DNA of 64,000 nucleotides from Brugia malayi (Eukaryota > Nematoda > Chromadorea > Rhabditida > Onchocercidae): NCBI RefSeq assembly GCF_000002995.4, contig NW_025062476.1, positions 5,383,001 through 5,447,000 on the forward strand. Direction: 5' to 3'. The notes beneath the pieces are model-generated. The model was not told where the DNA came from. It made no database searches and saw only the letters and a program-made list of their open reading frames with translations. Position 1 is the stretch's first letter. The number at the start of each line of letters is the position of its first letter. Positions 11,426-29,796 of the stretch are shown here, in pieces. The position numbers and the translations under genes are program-made.

Positions 11426-13303
11426 GTTCTTTATTGTCATCAAAGACGTTCTTCAATTTCCAAGTTAGAAAATTGATTTTAGTTCTAGTCGACATGCCAG
11501 CTTTGTAGAGTCGAGAAATGTATACACAAAGACATGCATGCACAATTACATCGATTACCGTTATGGATGAAAGGGAAGGAGGAATGCAGCAGATATCGAG
11601 TATCGAGTATCAATATCAGCAGAACTAGTTAGTGTATGTCTTTCGGATTATTGATAATTCGATGGACTGAAATTCCATTTGCAAGTATGGATAATCAATG
11701 GGCAGAAATAGAATTCCAATTCTGTCGTCGATTAAAAAGACACTCTGCTAGCTTACTGCAACTACCACTCCTATATTTCCAATATATTATTTCAATAATC
11801 TATATATCGACTGAGGCATTGATCTTCAGTCTTTCTAGGAGCTTGAAATAGCACTTATTGCTCTTCATAGAAGTATCCCTGCCTACCTCTCTCTCTCTTT
11901 CATTCTTCTATAACAATAATTTTTGAATAAAGAAAACTTCTTCTGATAATTATAACTTAATTAGACTATCAATGAATAGTGCTACATTTACTTTGCACAT
12001 ACTTTCAAAGATGATAGAACTGATGACAATGATGATAAAAGCTATAGTTGTTGCTGGTTAATACTATGCGACAGATAACTAAGATAATTAATTAATTAAC
12101 AGCTCCGAAAACTATTCCCAATTTCCCATTTTCATTCCCATAAGCATCAGATATGTATTTCGTTAATTCAACAATTTGAAATAGCTATAAGAGAAAGACG
12201 ACCTCACCCAATTCATTTACAAATACCTTTTCCGAAATTAATTGAAGATCAAATATTTAGATATTGGATAATATATTTAAAAATTAGTTCGTTGTGATGT
12301 GAAAGAATGTGATTTGAAATAACCAATAGCAATGCGACATTCAAAAATATTCAGGCTAATCGAAAAGACATTTGTATTACTCACTCATTAGACAGTGCAA
12401 TATGATCAAGTCTCGATAACCTTAAGATTGTCACACTGATATTCAACAATTCGTAATAAAAATTAGCCATAGCAACTAGATCGTCAAATCATATAATATA
12501 AATAAATTTAACTATCCTGAAGTACTCAACTGTATAAAGAATTTAGTACTAATAGTAATAGATGATGCATGTTGCATCCATTACAACCAATAAATGAAAG
12601 AAAAATGGGAAAATAGTTAACAAAGTAAGAATTCAATCGACATCTACAAATTGCTGTAAACAAATGAGAGGAAATAGTTTGATTTGGAAAAATTCTTTTA
12701 TGTTCCATGAAGTAAACGAGATGGCTAATTGTATATACCAGGTAAATTTAAGCTTTTTCTCGTGTTCATTTTATTATTTGAAAAAAAAAAACTGCAAAAA
12801 AAAAGGAAAAAAAAAATGGAAAGAACAGTAATCACAGCATAGGTAATATTATTTATTATATTATAAAATTCATAAAATTTCCAGAAGTATCTTTCAAATG
12901 ATCATAAGTTTCTCTTATAAAAGTGTTAGCAAAGTAAAAAAGGAAACAGATTATGAAAAAAATGCTAATAAGAATCAAAGTAAATCACTCAATAGTATAA
13001 CTCACTTTTCAATTTTCAGTTGAAAAAAACATCATATAATCGAATATAACGTTAAATACAGTGACAAGAACTGTAGCATAAACAATATGGTCCTGATTAA
13101 ATGAAAATTTGCTTAGAAAATGAAGTCTTAACATCACTACAAGAAACTTATTTACTTTCATGTACGAGGAAAAAAACACTTCTGTTACTTATTATTGGAA
13201 TAAGATAGTCTGACAAAAAAAAGAATGAAATGAAAAAATTGAATTTTAATTATTATTTGTCGATAAGTATGCACAAACATTTGGTAATAAATGAAGGCAT
13301 AAA
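11426..13303. other. Intergenic region upstream of SRD5A3 and downstream of EMC2
   Basis: No exon that I can support. The part at 11480-11900 is clearly richer in G+C than its surroundings and carries a short direct repeat (ATCGAGT twice near 11600) and a CT-rich tract near 11890. An open frame at 11636-11851 has no recognisable family motif. It may be regulatory or an unrecognised small exon. Confidence 0.5.
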
Positions 13304-16203
13304 TTAATTTTGTAACTGTGCTTTCAAATTTGATATTGTCTTCAATTCCATAGCAACATTTGGATTTTTCCCTTTTTCTGAAGCTTCTTCATAAACACTT
13401 CTCAATTTTTCGATAGCCATTAATCCACTCTGTATTATTTCCTTTTTCTTTTGACCGCTGCTTTTCGATGATAAACTTATGCAACACTGAAATACATCCC
13501 GTTCACTCTCATATTTTTCCTGTTTCTCGAACTTATTTTAAATTATTCAAATAAATCTCAATGAATTTGACAAACAGTAAATTTGTCAAATTTCGTTAAT
13601 GTTTGAAAACATCGTACATCCCAATAATTTCATGTAGATCATTTTTAAAAATAAAATATGATGTTTTATTAATCATGGCAAGAACAATAACCAATTTCAC
13701 TAAATTATAATTCATGTTGATTTCGATATTGAGGATTTGAGGAAGACTCACCAAAATTATTCCATATAATGAACGACAACATGATGGATTAGTTCGAACA
13801 GCTTGTTCAAAATACGATTTCGCAAATTCAATATTTTCTGAACCACCTTGCGTGTAACGTATTTCCGCAAGTCGCCGCAAATACAAACTGTTATGTGGCT
13901 AAAATAAGATACATAACAACGAGAAAAACTCATAATCAAACCGTTTCCAGAGAAAAAAATAAAAACAAATTTCAAAGCTTGTGATACTAGTGCTATAAGA
14001 ACGAAATATCTCACATTCAGATATATTTTAATACTGAAATCAATTTTAAAAAAATATTAAAACAAACTGACACTAGATAAAACAAGTTCCTCCATGCAGT
14101 GTGCTGCATGTGGATGATCACCCTCTTGCAAATACAGGTCAGAAAGTTCCAGCCATGCTTCTGTATCAGAAATAAAAGTTTTCAAGTATTCGCTCAATTC
14201 TCGAATTGCTTCCTGTCGATTGCCTTGTGCTTTCAAAATTGCAATTTTTCGCTTGCGATATGACTACAAAAAAAGGAAGCAAATATTTTTTTAAACTATC
14301 AAAATGAACTATGAATTAATGAAATGGAACTAGAGCAGAAATTAAAGCATTAAACAAGTGTAATACTTATTCAACAGTCGTGTTAAATGATATTTCATGT
14401 TTATTTACAAGTCATTTTTTATTTTGTTATATTTTTACTCGAAAATGAGTCAGAAAATCAACCGTCTATCCTGATTTTGTTTAATTCTTAAACACATTTT
14501 GAACAAAGTTTAAATGAAATTTTTTTTTAGTAAAAAAGGATAGTGTTAATAATTATTGTTACCATATTTGTTGGATCTGATTCAATAAGTTGTTCGTATA
14601 AATGTGTCGCGCTATCATACCTATAATGGGTAAATTATGAACTACAAAAAAAGAAATGGACAAGAATTTTGACGATATCATCAAACATATTAAAAACTCC
14701 GCTTAAAAAAGGCAAGTACAAGAGCTGTGTAGATGGGAAATAAATAATCCTAAGTGACAATATTCTTTTAAAATTTGATAATATCAAAGGAGCAACCTAT
14801 TTGCTCACTGTCTATTTGTTTCGTTAAATAGAGAAATTAGTTTTTTACGTTTGCAAAAGCTTATCATTGAACTGTGAAAAGAAAGCTTATTACTATAAAT
14901 GATATCAATTATTCCTTTAAAGTTTTTTCTTTACTAACTTTACTACGGCAATCATGATAAAAGAATCGTTACCTCAAACTATATCACTTATTCCTTCTTA
15001 TAAATCTCAAATTTACTAACCTCCCCTCTATCAATTATCGATCAAATGTGTTGTTAGAATTGCTGAAAATTTAATAAGGTATGAAATGAACCGTTTTAAA
15101 GCTTCAAGACGCATTGCCTGAAGTTTCAGGACACGATTACTTCGTGGAAATTTTTCTTGTAATGCATGTATGCATCCCATTACAAGATCGGTTCGACCTA
15201 AATCTAATGCTGCTATGCAAACCTAAAATTAAAACACACCTTATTATATATCACTATGCCAAACTGAACCATATTTTCTTGCATTATACTTAAAATATGA
15301 TTTTATTCAATCTTAATTGTTGTAAACTTTTCAAAACATCAACAAAAACTCAATCCTTCTGCAGATTTACTCATATTTCACAATTTATTCATTTAATATC
15401 TTTAATTCATTTGCAGCAACTACTCTATTAATTATCCCAATTAATTGTCCTATGTTTTTTTTCTGCAATTTTTTTTTCAGGAGGGTAAATTCTTTTTAAA
15501 GAAAAAATTAACCCCCCTATAAAGTTACACCATTTCTTATCAAAGCAATCCATAACATCAATTAGTCAAACTTTTAATTTATGTCTTTCTCAATAAAAAC
15601 TTTCTAAAGTCAAAAATCATGATTTCTTTAAACGAAAATTTCCATCATTACATTACCCATAAAACAGTATAGTCCATCCTTACACAGAATTCTTCTCATG
15701 TAAGTATGAAATGTAGCTTTAATACCATTATGATACAACAAAGTACCAATATAATAACTAACCCTAATTATAACCAATTAAAAATTCAATTACAATTAAT
15801 TAAAAATAGCAAATATTGCTACAAAATGGGTGTTTAGACTGTTTTCCGAAAATATAATTAAAATTAAGCAATTAAAAGAAATATTATACGAATGATAAAA
15901 TTAATTTTACCTGTTCATAAACAAGCCACAATTCATCACCCAATGAACGAGGATGACGACTTAATACGTGCTCCCATAATTCTGCCGTTTCCACTGATCT
16001 ACGAGCATGCTCTTCACGCCATTTACGTAACACATTTTTTGCTTCTAAAAAACAATTAATTTCTAGGCTACAAAAATGAAAAGCAAATATTACTTCTTAT
16101 TTAAATTTTAATTTTACTACAAATCAAATTCTTTCCGACTGAAATTCATTCCATGATATCAAATGAACGTACCATCAAATGAAGCACAAGTCCAGTCAGT
16201 CAT
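13304..16203 (-). CDS. EMC2: ER membrane protein complex subunit 2 (TPR protein)
   Basis: EMC2 is the cytosolic tetratricopeptide-repeat scaffold of the ER membrane complex, which inserts tail-anchored and multipass proteins. Seven exons: 16203-16173, 16044-15911, 15222-15092, 14620-14563, 14263-14072, 13898-13752 and 13486-13304. They give 291 residues (human 297), with phases consistent throughout. The N-terminus MTDWTCASFDEAKNVLRKW aligns with the human opening. LGDELWLVYEQ, IAALDLGR, QLIESDPTN, YRKRKIAILKAQG, EAIRELSEYL, LYLQEGDHPHAA and IRYTQGGSENIEFA are typical TPR blocks. The C-terminal 60 residues are lysine-rich and less conserved, as usual. No signal peptide or membrane span is present, which fits a peripheral subunit. 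No clear TTTCAG precedes the ATG, unlike most neighbours. Confidence 0.95.
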
Positions 16204-17481
16204 CGTTGAAAATATGGATTCAAAAAGACTTATTTTTTCCAATAACAAATAAATTGAAATGCAATGTCTATTATAATCTGGAAGTCATGTTCTTTTCATT
16301 CACTGCAAAATTGCATTTGTATAAGATAGTAACAAATTATGGGGAACTAATATCATCAAATTTCATGCGATTTCTCAACTTTCCCTTTTTCTGATTTATA
16401 TTCTATGCAGTCAACAAACCCGTTTCAATGCAATCGTAAATTTTCAGTTAAAATTATCAGTTCGAACTTGAACAATTGGACAGAATGTTGCCTCTCATTG
16501 CAAAATAAATCTTCCGAATCTTTTTCCAACTAGTTTCATTCGATAAAATACCAGAAAGAAGTCATAACTAAATTTCAAAGAATAAGTTGAATATATTTTC
16601 AAAAAAGAAACATTTTAAATCATTTTAATAGTTGAGTTTCCCAAATCTCTCAAAATCAAAAATGTCGAACAACTATTTACTTATGGTATGCTATTTGTAT
16701 TCTCCAAACACTAAATATCAACTAATATATGACTGCTTATTCAATTTTTTTTTTTTGAAAATATCCAATAACTGTATATCAACCGTTCCAAATACAAAAA
16801 CATTCCTATAAACAATAAATTTCATTTGTAGACAACAATGTATTTAAAATATACGACCTGATTTCTAGACCATTAAGAAAAAATTATAAATCTTGAACAA
16901 TATAACAAATTGTTGAAATATTTGGCACAATTGTTAAGACAGGAATCTTGAACAATATAGCACACTGTTAACATATCAATAAATAAACTGAAACGAAACC
17001 AGCGAATTTTTTTTACTAGGCCGGAAAAGCAAAAATAAAATTCCAAAGAAGTGATGAGGTATGTTGTTCATAGTTAAAAATTTAATAAAGAGCAACCAAA
17101 TTTAAAATTTTTAAATTGGTTATTCTTTGTAACGACAAACCAAAAATTAATAACTTATAGAACATTTTACGGCACCGAGTTAAAGTTGACATATCAACTG
17201 TTAAGACAGGAGAAAACTGAGAAAATTTTAGAAACATGCATAGACGTAAGGTAAGAAATTTAAATAGGATGGCATGAATCAATTAAACACAAATACAAAA
17301 CATCGAAGAAATTATATGGAAATAAATTTAATTTTGAATTAAATAAAAAGAATATAACAAAGCATAAAAATAGAACTTTTTAAAACATAAAAGTAAAATA
17401 ACCAACAAGATACAGTACTTAAAGAACAAACAAAGGAAATGAACTAGGCTTGGACTTATTCTGGATCAATTCAAAACATAT
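16204..17481. other. Intergenic region, ALDH4A1 3' to EMC2 5'
   Basis: This should hold the EMC2 promoter and the ALDH4A1 3' UTR. A 24-base imperfect direct repeat starting TCTTGAACAATATA occurs at about 16890 and 16947, and TGTTAAGACAGGA occurs near 16931 and 17200. No coding exon is recognised. Confidence 0.5.
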
Positions 17482-22191
<4,710 letters not shown>

Positions 22192-22203
22192 TTGTATAGA
22201 ATA

Positions 22204-22210
22204 CTGAAAA
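22204..22210 (-). promoter_or_regulatory. Candidate spliced-leader acceptor of ALDH4A1
   Basis: TTTTCAG on the minus strand lies 12 bases before the first ATG of ALDH4A1. Two ATG codons follow in tandem, and the first (22191) is taken as the start. The layout fits trans-splicing. Confidence 0.5.
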
Positions 22211-23682
22211 TGAATAAATAGTAAACACAAAATTGTGTAGCAAGATTACAACAAAAGAACAAAAAAAAAGTTAATAAATAAAAGTAGAAAAGGATGACAC
22301 AAAGACCAAAGATCGAAATCGAACTAACATTTTCATTGAGCGATAAATTTCGCTTTTTGCCCAATCAATATTGGCATTAAATTTATGCCAACCTTAGCTG
22401 CTAATTTTCATTAACGCATACCTCATTCCTGAAATGTTTGATAAGTGTTTCAATGGGAATTGAAATTGATTAGCTCACTATTATTTATTCGTGTTTATTA
22501 TCATTGTCATTATTGTTATCACTATTATCCCTAAATAATAACAGCAAAAAAGCTAGTAATTATTTTCAATAATAGCATATTACTTGTTTCAATTAAGGTT
22601 TTCCAAATACTATTTGTCAATTAAACACAAAATTCATCTCAGTTAAAATTTAAAAAAAATCATTCTTCAGAACCTTTAATTATTTCTAATTAGCTAATAG
22701 CAAAAAGTCTAATAATTACTTCTAACTAACAATAAAAAAGAAAGCAATATTTGAGTAATGGAATTAAATAGCACGGAATTAAATAATTATTTCTAATCAA
22801 TAACAGCATAGAAGCTAATAGTTTAATATCATCATAGCCAACATATTATTTGATATCTTATCAATGCTCCCTTATGACTCATCCTTTCACTTCCTAAAAT
22901 ACCAAAAAATAAATTCACAATCCCTTTTTCTTCCTTCCCTATTTTCAAGTAATATTTATATTTCTTGCAACCATCCCATTATGCAAATTTGTCTCAGTCA
23001 AAGCATTCTTGAAGATTCGTCTCTTTTGTTTTGTTTTGTAAAAATATTCTTGAAATTTTGAAGAATGAATAAATTAAAATAAAATATTGTCGCTCATAAT
23101 AATAATACTTATTTTAAAGTTAAAATATAATATGATTAATAATGTTATACGAATTGAATTTGCATAATAAATAATTGGTGTGTAAGAAAGAGAAACCAAA
23201 TGTTAGCAAACAATAATGAAATAATTTCCAACTTTTTTTTTTCTTTTTGGAGTACTTATTATGTCTCATAACAATTTATTTGTTAATCAAAAATATTGAG
23301 GTATTAATTAGAGCTAATTAAAGTGTACACTTATCCAATTATTTTCATTTTTTTTTTTTTTTTTGACTTTTTTTTCTAATAATGATTTAAAGAAAAAAAA
23401 AAGTTGCTAAAGTTTAAATGAAAAGAAAAAAGGAAACAATTATTTATTTTGTTTTTCATTTTTTTGCTTATTTTGAATAAGATTATTAAATTTTGATTTT
23501 TTTTTTTGTTCTGTTTTTTGTTTTTTTGACCATTCAATAGCCCAATTTGCATTAATTGAATTTAATTAAAATATCTTTTCGCATAAATACTGAAGCATTT
23601 ATTACAAAATGATAACAAAACTTTGCATAAATGTATTTGAAATTTGAAATGGAAGAAAAGAAAGGAAAGATGAAGAATAATT
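22211..23682. other. Intergenic region, ALDH4A1 upstream and kinase 3' flank
   Basis: AT-rich DNA with repeated TAATAGC/AGCTAATAG-like words between 22540 and 22830, and several poly-T runs near 23340-23530. I see no exon. Confidence 0.5.
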
Positions 23683-26600
23683 TTAAATAATATTCTCAGA
23701 ATCGGTTGTTGCAGAATCGTTAATAGTTTGAGCTAAAATACGATACTCTACGCCAGCTAGCCATTTTGAACGTATTACTTCCTCAATTGTTAGCCTTTTT
23801 TGTGGTATCGGATGAAGAATATCAAATATTAATCGTTTTGCATCAATGCTTATTTCTGTTGTACGTCGATATGCTATTCTAAAATAATATTTTAATTAAA
23901 AAAGAAAAAGATATTTAAAATAGACGAAAAAAAAAAATGATTAAATTAAAATTAAGGAAAAAACACTACTAAAAATAAGCTTTTTTTTGAAAAAAAAAAG
24001 AAAAATAAAAAAAGAAAAGGATGTTTACAAATATTAGTGCAAAAAATAAATGAAGTAAAAATAACAATTTTTTCTTAATCTCATTACTAATATATTTAGT
24101 AAAGTTTAGGAAACATAAAACGAAAACGGAAGTAATAAATGCTTTAAAGCACTCAAAAAAGGGAAGAATGCTTAGCTTATAAATTTATAATATTTTTAAA
24201 CAATCGTTATAATTTAATATATGTTATCAATCATTGCAACTGATAATTATTTTCAGCTTTTAATAACATAACAATAATAGCAAAATACTAAGATATTATA
24301 GAAATAAAAGAAAATATACTGGCTAAAAAATGTTATTATGAGATATAAAAAATACAAAATTATAAGCATAATTAAAAATGCAAAGAAAAAGCTTATTAAA
24401 AATATTTAACAAAGATTTTTGAAACTAATTTTATCCGAAAAAGAATAAAATTAAAATAATAATCTAAATTTGTAATCATAATATGGTTTGACTTTAGCAC
24501 AATACAAATAAAGAAATGGCATGATTTAAGTTATAATTTCAATTCATAAATTAAAGTTTGATTCAAAGTCAAAGCTTAAAATTTTCAAAATAAAAATGTT
24601 ACGTTTTATGACCTGTGCTGCAATTGTCTTTCTAACATTTTTTGCACATTCTTGTCATCATATGGCATCATTCCCGTTGTCATCACATACAGGACAATTC
24701 CTGCACTCCACATATCCGAGAGATACCCGTCATATGGTTGTGCTCTGCGACAATTTTCAAACTTTTTATTATCCAACAATTCATTGTCACATGTTACTTA
24801 GAATGCTTAGCTATTGCAACAAAGTGATAATTTTGTTTAAACTTTAAGCATCGTTAAGTTGGCGCATAGTGCCTTTCCATCCATTTCAAATTATTCAGAG
24901 CTTTCCTGCATCATCACAAAGATTTCTCAAATAATATAATATTAGCTTTAAAAGTAATAACTATACTAGCATATGTCAAAACTTTTTTAAACTATTATTT
25001 TCAAAAATATGTGTCTAAAAGTGCTACTGGCTACTGTTTCAAAAGTATTTCAAAAGTGTAAAAGTTTCAAAAGTATTTCAAAAGTGTAAAAGTTTCAAAA
25101 GTATTTCAAAAGTGTAAAAGTTTCAAAAGTACATGTCCTAAAGTACAGCTAGGCTACTGTTTTCAATAAATCTCAAATATATACCTCAAAATACAGCTAA
25201 GCTATATTATTTCATTTTAAAAAGTAGCTCGAATAAATGCTAGCATATTATTTAAAAAACATAAGATTCAAAAAATCTATTCTATTATTCAATAAATATG
25301 GCTGGGACATATCCGTTTTAAAAAACGGAAATAAATGATTTAATTAATTAATTTATGTGACCTTTTATTTATAAATTAATCAAACCTAATAATTTCTGGT
25401 GCTAAATATGCACGAGAACCACAAAATGTTTTGGATTTTTCTCCAATTTTCAATAATCTTGCAAAGCCAAAATCGGTAATTTTAACATTTTCGCATGAAT
25501 CGAGCAATATATTTTCACATTTAATATCACGATGTACAACTTCCATTGATTTTAAATACTAATGGAAAAAAACTTTTTTTCTTTCCCTTTTAATAATTTT
25601 TAAATGTTGAAAATTTAAACGAAACATTTTCACTTCAGTTTTAACACTTAATTTTATGATATTAATTAATTAAATCAAGTTTAATTAAAATTACGACAAG
25701 GACTTGCATACCTTCATGGCTTCAATGAGTTGCCGAAAATGTATTTTTCCTTCCTTCTCATCAACTTTACTTTCACGTCTTATTTTTTGCAATAAATCAC
25801 CTCTACTTGTAAAATCTTGTATAATACAAATAAATGGATTTTTCTCAATTACCTGAAAATAAGACACAAAGAAATGAATTAAATTCAAAAAGCTATTGAA
25901 GAAAGAAGCGGAAATTTGTTCCATCTTAAAGATTTAAGATAAATTCAGTATGATAGTATAAATAGAATAAAGCATTTTATAATTTGTGTAGAAAATAAAA
26001 ATGACAAATAAATTTTTTTCATTGTTTTTTAGGAATCTAAGAAATTACTTCATAAACACTAATAATATTGTCATGTTTTAACTTTCGAACAAGTTCAATC
26101 TCACGTGGTAAGCATTTCTTCGTGTATTTTAAATCTTTCCTAAAAAAGAATTTTGATTTATCATTGATTTTTTATGAGGAAAAATTTAAAAAAGAGTAAC
26201 GTAAGGGTATTTGTTGAATCTTTGAAAAGATCCAAATGATGATATTTATTTGGAATAGTTTCATAAATGATTAGAAAGTTGTAAAATGAAAATGGAATTA
26301 TGAATTTAAGGCAAATTGAGAGAGTTATTAGCATATCAGTGAAAATATTTGGTTGATGATAAATTAAAATCATAAATAGCTGATTACTGATAGATAAATT
26401 AGTGATATAAATTAATGATAAATTGTTGGGTAACACATTTTGGCTATAACCTTGTATCAATTATTTTTATAGCAACCATTTTGGCTAGCATATTGCACCA
26501 ACCTTTCTTTACAATTGAAAATGTTCCTTTGCCTTAAAAGAAATGACTGAAAGAATTGAAATGAAATGAAATTAATTTAATTTAATTTAATTTAAAAAAG

Positions 26601-27520
26601 GATCAAAAAATGTACGAATTTATTCAGAATAAGTTAGAAATAAGTAACTGAAATAAAATTGTAGGGAAAATTTCAGCAAATTTTATGATAGTAATAAATA
26701 AGTAATACATTTGTTGTTGTTATTTTCTTAATTTAACAAATTGACTACATTACAGATTGAAAGTGATAAGATAAATGATAAAATTTGATTAGTGATTAAC
26801 TTGTTATAAGTGAAATTAAAATTATTTCTTCATACATTGTCTTATCTTTATTTATTTTTTTCTAGAATGATTTTGTCCAAATTTAGAAATGTAAAAGAAA
26901 AAGATGTGAAAGTTCAAAGGTTAAAATGACAAAGAATGAAAAGTATTACCAAGATTTTCATAAAAAATAACTCCACGTATTTTCATTTCGTTCAACATTT
27001 CGGGCGTTAAACTTTCAACAATCTTATCGTCTATATTACCTCTACTTTTATTATAATCTATATCTTTTGTATGTTTGTTTCGCTCCAATAATTTATCCTT
27101 TTCATTCATTTTCACTTTCTCAGCTTTCTCATCCTTTTTTATTCTTTCAGTTATATCATTTTTCTTTTCTTTGCCATCAACACCATGTATTCCATCATTT
27201 CCTTTATTCTTTTCCTCTTGTTCATTTTCTTCATCTTTTCTTGTTTTATTATTCTTTCTATCTTTTATTCCTACTCTACTTTCGTAATCCTTCTTCATTC
27301 TTCCACTTTTCTCCTCTTTCTTTAATTTTCCATCATTTTCATTCCGTTTCAAACTTCGTTCTCCCTTATCTTGTCTGATTTTCTCTCTTGTTTCATTCTC
27401 CTCAACAATATTTTTTCCATCACATCTCTTTATCTTCCTCTCCTTGTGATCTTTTTTTATCGCTTCTTTGTTGTCTCCTTTTACTGAGGTCTCTCTTTCG
27501 CTCTCTTCGTCTTTCGCCAT
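23683..27520 (-). CDS. TSSK-like Ser/Thr kinase with long charged N-terminal tail
   Basis: Seven exons: 27520-26950, 26532-26451, 26139-26049, 25852-25712, 25558-25386, 24744-24613 and 23878-23683, giving 461 residues with phases consistent. Residues 1 to about 165 are a Lys/Glu/Asp/Asn-rich, probably disordered tail without a known domain. The kinase begins near [15 protein letters not shown] (about 182-196, glycine loop). It continues with VAIKII (ATP Lys 213), [10 protein letters not shown] (helix-C Glu 231), HRDIKCEN (catalytic Asp 306, Asn 311), DFGFAR (Asp 324) and a [10 protein letters not shown] activation segment. [15 protein letters not shown] and a PQKRLT block near the end follow. 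HRDIKCEN with DFGFAR is the signature of testis-specific serine kinases (CAMK group), which act in sperm maturation. All catalytic residues are present, so it should be active. Mammalian TSSKs lack such a tail. The close relation is sure; the exact orthologue is not. Confidence 0.93.
25036..25130. repeat. 28-bp tandem repeat inside kinase intron
   Basis: About 3.4 near-identical copies of a 28-base unit beginning GTTTCAAAAGTATTTCAAAA, within the intron between kinase exons 25558-25386 and 24744-24613. Flanking sequence carries diverged TACAGCTAGGCTACTG-like copies. Confidence 0.85.
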
Positions 27521-27540
27521 TATTGTGAATGAGTGAGTAT

Positions 27541-27550
27541 CTGTAATAAA
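27541..27550 (-). promoter_or_regulatory. Candidate spliced-leader acceptor of TSSK-like kinase
   Basis: TTTATTACAG on the minus strand lies 20 bases before the ATG at 27520. It supports that ATG over the upstream in-frame one near 27589, which lies in the presumed outron. Confidence 0.45.
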
Positions 27551-28444
27551 TTTTATTATAACAGGATTCCGGAACACGATCCGATTCAAAAATCGGATTC
27601 TCTCGATACTTTACAATTTGGAAAACAGCAAACTGATAGATACAATATTCGACCATAAATTGTCTCAAAATAGAAAATATATTATTTAGCTTTAAATCAG
27701 CAAGGATTTAATTTCAAATTTCAATTTTCATTAATTTTCTTTTGTACTATTGTACTACTCATCTATTCACTGAAATTCTAATTTTTATTAAATTTTATTC
27801 GGTGCATTTTTTAAATATTTTTATTTAATGAATTTTATAAAATTATCATCTGTCTTTTTTTTATTTCGTTAATTCTTGATTTTTCATACAATGCTATAAT
27901 GGAATGACTAAATTAAAGTACCGTAGAAATTATTCAGCAATAAATGAAAAGTGTAGAGCAAAACGATTGAAATAAATAAAAATGAAATGATAATTACATT
28001 TATATACGAAAAATTTTACATGAAAAAATGTAAAATAAATTTTGCATATTTAACAAATGCTTTAATTTTTAAATACAACTCAATTACAAAAAAATGAAAA
28101 GAAAAAAAAGTGTAAATGAATTATTTTGACAAATGAAAAAATTCGTTTTAATACTGTATGAATTATCAATAATTAAATTTCAAATCTTTTAAAACAGTTC
28201 AAATGATTTAATGGTCTTAACAAATTTAGCCAATGTAATGAGGCAAATCATTTCTTTCCTTATAAATGTTTCAAAATATTGGTTTTAAATTAGCGGACAT
28301 TTAATTCCTATTTTAAAATTTTAGATTTCATTAATTTTATTTATACTATTTACATTACACATTAGGGAATTAAAAAGTGAATATGACATTAAAATTATTA
28401 AAACATGTTAACTGTCAAGAATAAATTAAAGGAAAATAATTTTT

Positions 28445-28481
<37 letters not shown>

Positions 28482-29740
28482 GGCTTCATTAACGATTAAA
28501 ATTTTAACTAGCGAATTTTGCTTATTTATTTATTTTTTCCTAAATTCTTGTAATCAAAGAAAAAAGTGTTAGAAGTATTGTAAAATTGCAAATTAGATGG
28601 TAATTAATTAAAAGAACCGCTTACCACTAATGTAATGACAAATTAATTAACCAAGAATAAATCTAATTAATATTAAAAAATAAAATTCATGTTACAAAAT
28701 TATTTAAAGGAGTTTTTTTATAGAAAAAGAATTTATGTATGTCGTAAAATTATTTAAAAATCTTTCAATAGTTTTCGAATTTTTTGAATTTGAAAAGAAA
28801 ATTGATTCAATGTAAGAAACATTAGTTTCCTTCTTCACTTGCTTAGCGCTTTCTTCCGTAACTTTGAGTTTAAAAAATAATGAAGGAAGTTAAATTTTAG
28901 GCAAAAACAGCCAAAAAGAAGAAAAAAAGTAAACAAATAAGAAAGTTTATTGATGCCAATTTTATGCTTAAATTTTTGATACTAATATCAATCAATTAAT
29001 ATTTGTCTCAGAGAATAAATTATAGCAAAAGATCATTTAAATTTTTTAATCGATGAATTGTGCTAATTATGCTAAAAAATATGATAAAAGCATTCATCGT
29101 TATAACAATGATTATTCAATTATAATTAAGTTTTGATATTTAATATAAAATATCAAATTGCTGTATTTAATTTGTGATAACTAAAAATTAGCTAAAATTA
29201 CGATTTTTTATCGAAAAAATATAAATGAATAATGAATGATAAAAAGAAGTGAAATGAAAAAAAACGGAATATCTAAATATAATGAAAAATTTATGGACAA
29301 ATTTTAATTTTTAATTTGATACTGAATATAATTGTTAAATAATCCATCACATTGTAAATATTTCAAATTAAAAAATTTGCATTTTAGACAAAATTTAAAT
29401 TAGTATTTCATTTTGAATAAAACTGTCATTTAGCTAATTTGTGATCGAATTGAGCAGTTTGTTGCATTATTTTTATCAATTTAACAATGATACCATTACT
29501 CTAACTTACAAAAATGACTAAAATAAGTATTGAAAAAGAGAAAAAAGATAAAAAAAAAAGTTTTCTTAATATATTCATATATATATATATATATATTATG
29601 TAAAATTTAAAAAAAATTCCTAACATTTAACAAAATTTCTCAGTCAAAAAAAAATGAAAAATTGTTTCTATTTATCATTTTGACAAATTTCTCCAAAATA
29701 TTTTAAACAAAATTTATTGTCAAACTCAAAGCTCTCAAAA
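27551..29740. other. Divergent intergenic region between two kinase genes
   Basis: About 2.2 kb separates the head-to-head TSSK-like and TTBK-like genes and is their only shared upstream DNA. It contains a (CT)n tract at about 28446-28478, a short (AT)n run near 29577-29597 and many poly-A/T runs. There is no TATA element I would trust and no exon. Confidence 0.5.
28446..28478. repeat. (CT)n dinucleotide microsatellite
   Basis: About 15 uninterrupted CT units in the divergent intergenic region. GAGA/CT elements often mark open promoters, but this could equally be neutral slippage. Confidence 0.9.
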
Positions 29741-29747
29741 ATTTCAG
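29741..29747 (+). promoter_or_regulatory. Candidate spliced-leader acceptor of TTBK-like gene
   Basis: ATTTCAG on the plus strand lies 49 bases before the ATG at 29797, with no upstream coding exon. It is the best trans-splice acceptor candidate for this gene. Confidence 0.4.
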
Positions 29748-29796
29748 CACAATTTCAATTAAAATCAATAACAAACAAATTAAAATCATTGCAAAA

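Noticed and set aside
11636..11851. 71-codon open frame in a GC-richer intergenic patch
   Set aside because: No family resemblance and no supporting signals. The patch is noted as unexplained, but the frame is not called a gene.
27067..27378. Plus-strand Phe/Ser/Leu-rich frames
   Set aside because: Antisense shadows of the Lys/Glu-rich kinase tail.
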